A DNA stretch of 64,000 nt, from positions 1-64,000 of the forward strand of contig PGYA01000026.1 in NCBI GenBank assembly GCA_002839435.1, written 5' to 3'. The notes under the pieces were generated by a model that was given only the letters and a program-made list of their open reading frames with translations, made no database searches and was not told the origin of the DNA. The DNA comes from Candidatus Riflebacteria bacterium HGW-Riflebacteria-2. Lineage in GTDB: Bacteria; Muiribacteriota; Ozemobacteria; Ozemobacterales; Ozemobacteraceae. The position numbers and the translations under genes are program-made. Shown in pieces: positions 1 through 6,572 of the stretch (position 1 is its first letter; the number at the start of each line of letters is the position of its first letter).

Positions 1-12
1 AAAGACAAACCC

Positions 13-96
13 GCTCGGGTGGTGAAATTGGCAGACACGCAAGATTCAGGTTCTTGTGCCCGCAAGGGTGTAGGGGTTCAAGTCCCCTCTCGAGCA
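13..96 (+). tRNA. tRNA-Leu (anticodon CAG)
   Basis: This is a class II tRNA of 84 nt. The acceptor arms GCTCGGG (13-19) and CTCGAGC (89-95) pair with one G-U wobble. The anticodon stem CAAGA/TCTTG encloses the loop TTCAGGT, giving anticodon CAG, which reads the Leu codon CUG. A long variable arm and a T-arm with GGTTCAAGTCC follow, as expected for tRNA-Leu. The discriminator base is A96 and the next bases are CCG, so the terminal CCA is not encoded and must be added after transcription. A terminator lies directly downstream. Confidence 0.95.
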
Positions 97-101
97 CCGC
101 A

Positions 102-127
102 AAGCCGCCTCATTGGCGGCTTTTTTG
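102..127 (+). terminator. Rho-independent terminator of the tRNA-Leu gene
   Basis: The stem GCCGCC/GGCGGC (104-109 and 115-120) with a five-base loop is followed by six T and then G. It starts a few bases after the tRNA 3' end. Confidence 0.9.
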
Positions 128-234
128 TTTTCAAAAGACTTCACTCTTCGCAGTAGTATTACAATATGCTTCAACAAGTCTTTGATTTGTTCAACGATTT
201 TCCCTTGCAATTACAGCGTTGATCGGTTAAGATT

Positions 235-259
235 AAAAATGAACTAACGGTTCATTTTT
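235..259. promoter_or_regulatory. Probable TetR-family operator, site 1
   Basis: There are perfect 10-bp inverted arms, AAAAATGAAC and GTTCATTTTT, separated by five bases. The site lies just upstream of the TetR start codon, so it is well placed for autorepression. A related palindrome recurs upstream of the next gene. Confidence 0.7.
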
Positions 260-262
260 AAT

Positions 263-874
263 ATGCAGATTTTAAAGAAATCAGTTAAGCTTGCGCTTGA
301 AAAAACAGCGTTGAAGCTGTTCGCTGCCAGAGGTTATGACAACACCACTATGGCAGAAATTGCTGCTGCCGCAGGAATTTCTACCGGCAACATCTATCGC
401 TATCACGCAAACAAAGAAGAACTGCTCTATGCGGTCATTCCTGCGTCGTTTGTTGAATTATGTTTGCAGACGATCAAAAGTAAGGTTGCGCTGGTCAGGG
501 GGATGAACTCGCAGCAGGTTGCCGGCTCAAAAGAGCTCAGGCTGGGCAACGAAATGCTGATGAAATTCGTTCTGACCCATCGCCATAAGATTCTGGTGCT
601 GATGCGAGAATGCAGCGGCACTCGCCTGGCCGGCTTTCGTGATATTGTCAGGCAGAAGATCATGGAGAGCGTTCATGAACACCTCGCCAGCCTGTCAGAG
701 TCTTCGCCCGGGCGCAGGAATGAGCCAGACCAGCTGCTGCTGGCAACGGTCTACGATAATCTGATAAACGCGTCAACGTCTATTCTAGACGCTGATACAA
801 CTGAAAAGCATAGAAAAGCAGCTCTGGAAAAACTTCTTGATTATCATCTCAAAGGAATGGCAGCCATCTGCTGA
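263..874 (+). CDS. TetR/AcrR-family transcriptional regulator
   Basis: 203 aa. Residues about 8-58 form the TetR DNA-binding domain: a helix with LKLFAARGYDNTT, the helix-turn-helix MAEIAAAAGISTGNIYRY, and the capping HANKEELLYAV. The rest is the variable helical ligand/dimerisation domain, with no recognisable specificity. By family knowledge it is a ligand-released repressor. A palindrome ends three bases before the ATG and a second lies before the adjacent flavoprotein gene, so autoregulation and control of that gene are inferred. There is no clear Shine-Dalgarno sequence before this ATG; translation may be leaderless or weak. The family call is secure; the effector is unknown. Confidence 0.93.
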   Translation: MQILKKSVKLALEKTALKLFAARGYDNTTMAEIAAAAGISTGNIYRYHANKEELLYAVIPASFVELCLQTIKSKVALVRGMNSQQVAGSKELRLGNEMLMKFVLTHRHKILVLMRECSGTRLAGFRDIVRQKIMESVHEHLASLSESSPGRRNEPDQLLLATVYDNLINASTSILDADTTEKHRKAALEKLLDYHLKGMAAIC

Positions 875-897
875 TTTTTTTTGCCCGGAAATTCTTA

Positions 898-919
898 AGT
901 GAATGATTAGTTCATTTTT
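898..919. promoter_or_regulatory. Probable TetR-family operator, site 2
   Basis: TGAA-N7-TTCA at 900-914 followed by TTTTT. It shares the right half GTTCATTTTTA with the palindrome before the TetR gene and has the same 15-bp overall spacing, but the left arm is degenerate. It sits immediately 5' of the flavoprotein Shine-Dalgarno sequence. Confidence 0.6.
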
Positions 920-932
920 AAATGGAGGTTTT

Positions 933-1670
933 ATGAAGATCACAGCTTTCAACGGCACTCACAAGACAGGCGAGTCGAATACGGCGATTCTGGTTGATCA
1001 CTTTCTTCAGGGCGCGGCAGAAGAGGGCGCGCAGATCGAGCACCTAAGGCTGGCGCAGGTTCGAATTCAGCCATGTACAGCCTGCAAGGCCTGCTGGCAG
1101 AAAACTCCGGGCAAATGTGTCATCGATGACGACATGAGCGTGCTTCTCGAAAAATTCATCAGCTCAGACATTGTGGTGCTGGCTTCGCCCATCTACGCCG
1201 ACAATATTTCCGGGTTGCTGAAAACATTCATCGACAGGCTTATTCCCGTTGGTGACCCGCACTGGCAGTTCGACGAGAATGGCGAAAGCAGGCACTGCCG
1301 TCGTCATGCAAAACCGACCAGACTGGTTGCAGTAAGTAATTGTGGCTATCCTGAACAGAGCCATTTCGATGTTCTGCGCCTGTATTTTCGCAGACTGTGT
1401 CGGAACATGCAGCTCGAACTCAGCGGCGAAATCTATCGTGGTGCCGGCGCACTGCTGGCCGGCGGTGTGCCTGAATTCGCCGGGCATCTGGCCAGCTACC
1501 TCGATCTGGTCAAAAACGCAGGTCGCGAAGTCGTTCGCCAGGGCAGCGTCTCTGAGTCTCTATCAGAAAGCCTGGAGGCGCCAATGGTTCCGCTGCCCGG
1601 CTTCAACCAGGTCTTTCTGGCAAAAGTAAATCAGCTTGTCGATGCCCAGATTCCTTCAAAGACTGCATAA
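933..1670 (+). CDS. Iron-sulfur flavoprotein / NADPH-dependent FMN reductase family protein
   Basis: 245 aa from the ATG at 933, which has GGAGG five bases upstream; an in-frame ATG at 903 overlaps the operator and lacks a ribosome site. The protein starts with a flavodoxin-like strand (MKITAFNGTH) and FMN phosphate loop (KTGESNT). Cysteines 48, 51, 54 and 62 form a compact C-x2-C-x2-C-x7-C cluster, the pattern that binds [4Fe-4S] in archaeal-type Isf proteins. The segment ASPIYADNISGLLKTFIDR is the conserved FMN/dimer region. It probably transfers electrons or reduces quinones or xenobiotics in the cytoplasm. Control by the upstream TetR regulator is inferred from the shared operator. The exact substrate cannot be read. 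Confidence 0.88.
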   Translation: MKITAFNGTHKTGESNTAILVDHFLQGAAEEGAQIEHLRLAQVRIQPCTACKACWQKTPGKCVIDDDMSVLLEKFISSDIVVLASPIYADNISGLLKTFIDRLIPVGDPHWQFDENGESRHCRRHAKPTRLVAVSNCGYPEQSHFDVLRLYFRRLCRNMQLELSGEIYRGAGALLAGGVPEFAGHLASYLDLVKNAGREVVRQGSVSESLSESLEAPMVPLPGFNQVFLAKVNQLVDAQIPSKTA

Positions 1671-1692
1671 CTGCATGCATTCGGTGAACTGA

Positions 1693-2412
1693 TTATTGGC
1701 CGGACAGGCTGAGGTATATCGAACCGATCAGGATTGTTGCGATAGTTATCAGCTTGAGAGCTTCATTCACAGCCAGAAATATCTTGTCGGTCGTTGTGGG
1801 AGATTCGCTGGCTGGCAGGGCATAGAGTTCTTCGCCGATGATGGTTCCGTTGGCAACCACAACCGCATCTGGAAGGGATGAGAAATCAGCGCAGGCGTTG
1901 TGAATGCTGCCGTGGCGACTGACAGTTTCGCCCAGCACAAGGTTTTCCATGCCAAATGCACCCGAGAGAAATGTGACCGAAGGTTTCTGGCGTTCGGCCG
2001 CTCCGGCAGCAGCATAAAGAAACGATATGGTATCGAAGGCGAGAAAATCGAGATTTGCTTTGATATTACGGTCTTGCAGAAAGTCCTGCAGGTACCCGTA
2101 TTTGAACGGGCAGCTTACCAGCAACGTCAGTTCGCGTTGCGCAAGGTCGCTGCCGTGGTTTTCCAGAAACCTCAGACAATGGCTCATAATGATAGTCTGT
2201 TCTGTGTCAAGAATTGAGGTAGTACCAGGAATCAAGAGTATCTTCTGACCGTCGGCCGCTGCAAATTGTTCTTTGAAATCATCGTATGCATCTATGTGTC
2301 TTGGCTTTTGGGGCAGTTTCGCGCGGATCAGCCAGAATATGAAGAGCAGTATCAGATAAACTGCCGCAACATACTGTACAAGTTCTCTTCGCATCTGCCA
2401 GCTGAGTTCCAT
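1693..2412 (-). CDS. Conserved hypothetical membrane protein with two terminal membrane helices
   Basis: 239 aa. An N-terminal membrane helix (about residues 13-29) and a C-terminal one (about 218-236) flank a roughly 180-residue soluble domain. That domain has the pattern KILLIPGTTSILDTEQTIIMSHCLRF, a central FLSGAFGMEN and a VVVANGTIIGEELYALPA segment. I do not recognise the family with certainty; it resembles the DUF6754 type of membrane protein, a weak recollection. AGGAG lies five bases before the ATG. It converges with the flavoprotein gene with a 22-bp gap. Codon use looks normal, so it is a genuine gene of unknown role. Confidence 0.8.
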   Translation of the reverse strand: MELSWQMRRELVQYVAAVYLILLFIFWLIRAKLPQKPRHIDAYDDFKEQFAAADGQKILLIPGTTSILDTEQTIIMSHCLRFLENHGSDLAQRELTLLVSCPFKYGYLQDFLQDRNIKANLDFLAFDTISFLYAAAGAAERQKPSVTFLSGAFGMENLVLGETVSRHGSIHNACADFSSLPDAVVVANGTIIGEELYALPASESPTTTDKIFLAVNEALKLITIATILIGSIYLSLSGQ

Positions 2413-2611
2413 TTTTTCTCCTGCTTCAAATTCTTGCGGCAGCTGACGGAAACCGTCATTTTACAGCCAATAAAAAACTCTGCCTTCCCCCTGATTGTAA
2501 AACATCTGTTCTGCGGCGTAAACTTATATCATTATGACATTTCTGAGGCGACTTGCGGCGGGCTGATCTGGTATCATCATCTGCTGTAGAGTTCTCATAA
2601 ACGAAAGGGAA

Positions 2612-3343
2612 ATGATCGTGACGGTTTTTAAAACTGCGATAATTGTCGGAGCGACATCGGGAATCGGCAGGGCGCTGGCCGAATTGCTGATCAGTCATGG
2701 TTGCCGGGTCGGCGTTGCCGGGCGGCGGCGTGAACTGCTCGACGAAATAGAACAGCAGCACGGCGATAAGGTCGTGTGCAGGCAGATCGATGTCGATTCT
2801 GCTCAGGCAGCCATGTCGGCACTTGACGGGCTGATAATGGAGATGGGTGAGGTCGATCTGATCGTGATAAGTGCCGGAACCGGCTCTGCGAACCCAGATC
2901 TGGCATGGGAACCCGAGGCTGCGACCATTGCCACAAATGTTACAGGTTTTGCAGCCATGGCTACCGCGGCGATGCGCTATTTTCTCGCCCGTGGCAGCGG
3001 TCACCTCGTCAGTATGTCTTCTGTTGCAGCCTTTCGCGGTAGCCATGAAGCGCCAGCCTACAATGCCTCAAAGGCTTTTGTCAGTAATTATACTGAAGGT
3101 TTGCGAATCAAGGCAGCCAGGTCTGGCAAGCCAATCTTTGTAACCGATATTCTGCCGGGTTTTGTCGATACCCGCATGGCACAGGGCGAAGGTTTGTTCT
3201 GGGTCGCATCACCAGAAAAAGCCGCTGCACAGATATACAAAGCGATTAAAGCGAAGCGCCACCGGGCCTTTATCACCCGCCGCTGGCGCCTGATCGCATT
3301 TCTGCTGCAGATTTTGCCCGATTTTATCTACAGAAAATTCTAA
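2612..3343 (+). CDS. Short-chain dehydrogenase/reductase (SDR)
   Basis: 243 aa, a classical SDR length. The Rossmann motif GATSGIG is at residues 13-19. Asn109 sits in the structural NVTG segment. The catalytic triad is Ser137 (MSSVAAF), Tyr150 and Lys154 (YNASK). An Arg-rich stretch after beta-2 (AGRRRE) suggests NADP preference. After the domain comes a short basic, hydrophobic tail (RRWRLIAFLLQILPDF) that may touch the membrane, as in some lipid- or sterol-acting SDRs. AAAGGGA precedes the ATG. The substrate is unknown. Confidence 0.9.
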   Translation: MIVTVFKTAIIVGATSGIGRALAELLISHGCRVGVAGRRRELLDEIEQQHGDKVVCRQIDVDSAQAAMSALDGLIMEMGEVDLIVISAGTGSANPDLAWEPEAATIATNVTGFAAMATAAMRYFLARGSGHLVSMSSVAAFRGSHEAPAYNASKAFVSNYTEGLRIKAARSGKPIFVTDILPGFVDTRMAQGEGLFWVASPEKAAAQIYKAIKAKRHRAFITRRWRLIAFLLQILPDFIYRKF

Positions 3344-3381
3344 TCATATAACTGGCTGTTTCTTGAATCGAGGGAGTTCTC

Positions 3382-3565
3382 GTGAAATTCATATTGTTAC
3401 CTTGCTCTTTACCCATTTTACGAAAGAGCCCGGGCAGAATGGGCCAAAAATCCGCAGGCGCAGTCTTCAGGCGAATTCGTTCTCGAAGACGTAGACCCCT
3501 CGCAGGCAGCGGCAGATTCAATGGCGCATCTGGACACCTTCTTGAACGGTATTCTCAAAGACTGA
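3382..3565 (+). pseudogene. Small protein gene broken by a +1 frameshift (about 60 codons)
   Basis: A GTG start at 3382 with a GGGAG site upstream reads MKFILL, but this frame then becomes Arg-rich and unlike a protein. The +1 frame reads, from about 3397, YLALYPFYERARAEW followed by an acidic, Ala-rich helical segment ending DTFLNGILKD and a stop at 3563. This second frame has no start codon of its own after a stop at 3383. Removing one T in the TTGTTACC run at 3396-3403 would join both frames into one 60-residue protein. This is either a real frameshift, an assembly error or programmed shifting; I favour the first two. The function is unknown. Confidence 0.6.
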
Positions 3566-3629
3566 TCTTTGGTCAGAACATCTCAGTATGATTTATCTTA
3601 GGCGACGTTTGGTGAGCTGATATTGTTTT

Positions 3630-4946
3630 TCAGGGAGCGAGAGGCATGAAGACCAGGTCGTCGGCAGTGTCGGGCAGGCCGTCGGGGCCGGCGCTGCGCA
3701 GGATTTTGTCGCCGCTGTTGCTGTAAAGCAGGGGTTTGTCAGTGTAGATGTCAGTCGGCAGGCTTTTACCCAGCCATTGTTGCAGGGTTTCGAGCGAGTC
3801 GGGCAGTGACTTGTGCTCAAGCTGGTAGGCGCGCAGCGCGAGGGTGGTGATGGCTGCCCGGAAAACCAGCCGGGACCTGAAATCCTGCTCGAAGGCCTTT
3901 TTGAACGAAGGCACGGCAATCGACATCATGAACTGCATGAAAAAGTCTTCGGGCATGAAAAAATAGCCGACGTAATGCAATCCTGGCTCCAGGATATTCT
4001 GCAATTCATCAGACTTCTTCTGCTGCTCTTTTGAGAGTTCCATGGCCTCGCGATAAGGCCGCTGGCATGCTTCGATCAGCGGGTCATAATACGCATCGAT
4101 GTATTTTTTTTGTCGGTCGGGATCGCACATTGCTTCGGCCAGACGGTTGCGGTTCGGTATGTTTCTCTGGTGAAAGGCACTCGGAATAAGCTTTTTCTCA
4201 GTCATCCAGGCTCTTTCCATGCCGGGCATGTCATCGTGCAGGCGCATAAGAACGGCAGTCCAGCTTTTCAGTCTTGCCGCCGGCAGTTTGAGCTTGTCTG
4301 ACATCTCAATTATGGCCGAGGTGCCAATATTTCTTACTGCTATGGCTATCATTCGCGAAATCAGAGACGCACCTGAGACATCGAATGTCTCGACTTCGTG
4401 GGCAAGAAGCAGAATTGCAGCGCCAATCGCCAGGGCGTTTTCATGCTGGCCTTGACTGAAAAACCATCTGCTCATGAGATACCAGTAACGAGCAGTTTCA
4501 CGGAAAGCTCTGAAATCTGGCATCGGTGCAGAAATGATCAGAACTTCCGGCAAGTCGGGTGGCTTGGGCAGCTCTTTTATTCTCGCCATCAGACGTGCCG
4601 GCAACTCTTTTTCGAATTTCTGTCGGACTTCCGAAGAAATTTCATCCATATCAGAAATCGACTCCTCGAGCGGAACCAGCTTGCCGCCGGTTAAAGAAAA
4701 TGGCGAGGATATTTTGTCACTGCCGATGTCCGACCACTCTGCCGGGCGGGTTAAGCCCAATACCAGGTCAGGCAATGGCAGCCGGGAAGGAGTCGGTGCT
4801 CCAGGACTTGCAGGAGCGCCGCCGGTCACTGCCGACATGCCGCCGGAAGCAGCGCGAAACAAGTTGACAATGCGGGCTGTCTGATAGACAAAGACCATGC
4901 TTACCAGAGCGATTATCGCCAGAAACATTTTGGTAACGGGTTTCAA
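3630..4946 (-). CDS. Hypothetical membrane-anchored extracytoplasmic protein
   Basis: 438 aa from a TTG codon that has an AGAGGGGG ribosome site eight bases upstream; an ATG six codons later is the alternative. One N-terminal membrane anchor (about residues 6-26) is followed by a Gly/Ala/Pro-rich linker and a large helical region without a known fold. The C-terminus has the phrase SAGPDGLPDTADDLVF, a loop also seen at the ends of type II secretion pseudopilins and planctomycete-type secreted proteins. I do not recognise a family. It stands alone, transcribed away from the molybdenum hydroxylase operon. Confidence 0.75.
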   Translation of the reverse strand: MKPVTKMFLAIIALVSMVFVYQTARIVNLFRAASGGMSAVTGGAPASPGAPTPSRLPLPDLVLGLTRPAEWSDIGSDKISSPFSLTGGKLVPLEESISDMDEISSEVRQKFEKELPARLMARIKELPKPPDLPEVLIISAPMPDFRAFRETARYWYLMSRWFFSQGQHENALAIGAAILLLAHEVETFDVSGASLISRMIAIAVRNIGTSAIIEMSDKLKLPAARLKSWTAVLMRLHDDMPGMERAWMTEKKLIPSAFHQRNIPNRNRLAEAMCDPDRQKKYIDAYYDPLIEACQRPYREAMELSKEQQKKSDELQNILEPGLHYVGYFFMPEDFFMQFMMSIAVPSFKKAFEQDFRSRLVFRAAITTLALRAYQLEHKSLPDSLETLQQWLGKSLPTDIYTDKPLLYSNSGDKILRSAGPDGLPDTADDLVFMPLAP

Positions 4947-5195
4947 AAGAATGACCCCCTCTTGGGAACACTGAGCTTAGATCATTCTAACACAGATAAA
5001 GGCGGAGTCTGTAGCAGCAAATATAGCCTGATCAAACTGATTGCATTTCATTTGCAGGATGGGATAAGATTTTTTGCATCCGGTACATCCAATTGAATAA
5101 ATACAACTAATCACAGAATAGAATGCATCCTGCCGGATTTGAGAGAAACAAACCAGTACAGACGTCTGGAAGATTTTTGTATGCAAGGAGGGTTC

Positions 5196-6086
5196 ATGGC
5201 TATTTCCCATCAATTCGAATACCACCGGCCGCCTACGTTCGGAGAGGCAATGAAGCTGATCGCCGACTACAAGGGCCGGGCGTCGGTTCTCGCCGGCGGC
5301 ACCGATCTGGTTAACTGGATCAAGGAGGATTTTCTCGCGCCCGAAGCGGTCATCGACATCAAGAATATTCCCGAGCTGAAAAAGCTCGAGTATAGCGGAA
5401 ATACGCTGTCGGTAGGGGCTGCTGTAACTTTCAGCGAGATGATCGATTCAGCTCGAGTCAAGGAACTTTTTCCTCTGATCGTTGAGCAGAGCCAGGTCGT
5501 CGCCTGTCATGGCGTGCGCAATCGCGCTACTATGGTGGGAAACATCTGTTCGGGAGTTCCCTGCTGCGACAGCGGGCCGGTGCTGATGGTTTATGACGCG
5601 GTCGTGCATGTTACCGGGCCAAAGGGCGAGCGCAAGATTCCTGTCATGGAATGGTTCGTCGGGCCCAAGAAGACCTCGCGCGATCCCATGGAAATAGTCA
5701 CGAAGATTGATATTCCGGTTCCGACTGTAAAGAATGCCGGCTGCTATGTAAAGCTCGGGCGCTATCGCGGCGAAGACCTCGCCCAGGCCAGCGTGGCGCT
5801 GCTCGCTCTCGAAGGTGGCGAAACCAGAGTTGCTTTCGGTTCGGTCGGGCCGACTCCGATTCGCAGCCGCGAAATCGAAGAGTTTCTCAAGGGCCGCGAG
5901 CTGACCGATTCGCTCTGGCCCGATCTCGACAAGCTGGTTGAAAAGACGATCGCTCCCATCAGCGATCTGCGCGCAACCAAAGAATACCGTCTCCACATGA
6001 CCAAAATCATGCTGAAACGTGGCCTGAATGCTGTTTGCAAGCGTCTGGTCGGAACCGGGCCGGCCTATGGCTCGTCTTTGCTCTGA
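5196..6086 (+). CDS. Molybdenum hydroxylase FAD-binding (medium) subunit
   Basis: 296 aa. The ATG at 5196 is chosen because AAGGAGG (5185-5191) lies just before it; an upstream TTG in frame has no such site. The FAD-binding motif AGGTDL lies near residue 36 and the second FAD-contact region RNRATMVGNICSGVPCCDS follows around residue 106; this is the CoxM/XdhB/HcrB-type fold, ending in the CO-dehydrogenase-flavoprotein C-terminal domain. It passes electrons from the 2Fe-2S subunit to the final acceptor. It is the first gene of a tight operon with the iron-sulfur and molybdopterin subunits, nine bases before the next gene. Confidence 0.93.
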   Translation: MAISHQFEYHRPPTFGEAMKLIADYKGRASVLAGGTDLVNWIKEDFLAPEAVIDIKNIPELKKLEYSGNTLSVGAAVTFSEMIDSARVKELFPLIVEQSQVVACHGVRNRATMVGNICSGVPCCDSGPVLMVYDAVVHVTGPKGERKIPVMEWFVGPKKTSRDPMEIVTKIDIPVPTVKNAGCYVKLGRYRGEDLAQASVALLALEGGETRVAFGSVGPTPIRSREIEEFLKGRELTDSLWPDLDKLVEKTIAPISDLRATKEYRLHMTKIMLKRGLNAVCKRLVGTGPAYGSSLL

Positions 6087-6095
6087 GGAGGCGGT

Positions 6096-6572
6096 ATGAA
6101 AAAGATCAACATCAATTTTGAATTGAACAACGAAGGCTGGAACCTCGATGTCGAGCCAAGCGACACCCTGCTTGAGGCAGTTCGCGACAAGATGGGCGTC
6201 AAAAGCCCGAAAATCGCCTGCGATCGTGGTGATTGCGGTGCCTGCACGGTTCTTCTCGACAACAAGGCGGTTCGCAGCTGTCTGATTCTGGCGGCCGAAA
6301 TCGACGGGCACAAAATTACCACGGTAGAGGGTCTTTGCCCGCAGGAGCCCACGCCATTGCAGAAACATTTTGCCCGAAACAACGCTTTTCAGTGCGGATT
6401 TTGTGCGCCGGGTATGATTCTCGCTGCGCACGAACTTCTGCAGAACAACCAGAAGCCGAGCAGAGAAGAAGTTCAGGAAGCCATTTCCGGCAATCTCTGC
6501 CGCTGTACAGGTTATGAGAAAATCATTGAGTGCATGGTTAACCCTGATCTGAAGAGCGGAGAGGACAAATAA
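6096..6572 (+). CDS. Molybdenum hydroxylase 2Fe-2S (small) subunit
   Basis: 158 aa, the usual size of CoxS/XdhC-type small subunits. The plant-ferredoxin-like cluster ligands are Cys42, Cys47, Cys50 and Cys62 (GDCGACTV). The second cluster domain near the molybdopterin uses Cys100, Cys103, Cys135 and Cys137 (CGFCAPG and CRCTGY). All eight cysteines are present, so both [2Fe-2S] clusters should form. It moves electrons from the molybdenum centre to FAD. GAGGAGGC precedes the ATG. Confidence 0.96.
   Translation: MKKININFELNNEGWNLDVEPSDTLLEAVRDKMGVKSPKIACDRGDCGACTVLLDNKAVRSCLILAAEIDGHKITTVEGLCPQEPTPLQKHFARNNAFQCGFCAPGMILAAHELLQNNQKPSREEVQEAISGNLCRCTGYEKIIECMVNPDLKSGEDK

Noticed and set aside
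2456..3046. 196-codon open frame antisense to the SDR gene
   Set aside because: It covers the complete SDR coding region in antisense and shows His/Arg-rich shadow composition.
5448..6431. 327-codon open frame antisense to the FAD and 2Fe-2S subunit genes
   Set aside because: It mirrors the codon pattern of the sense genes, has no ribosome site and no family resemblance; the sense genes are certain.
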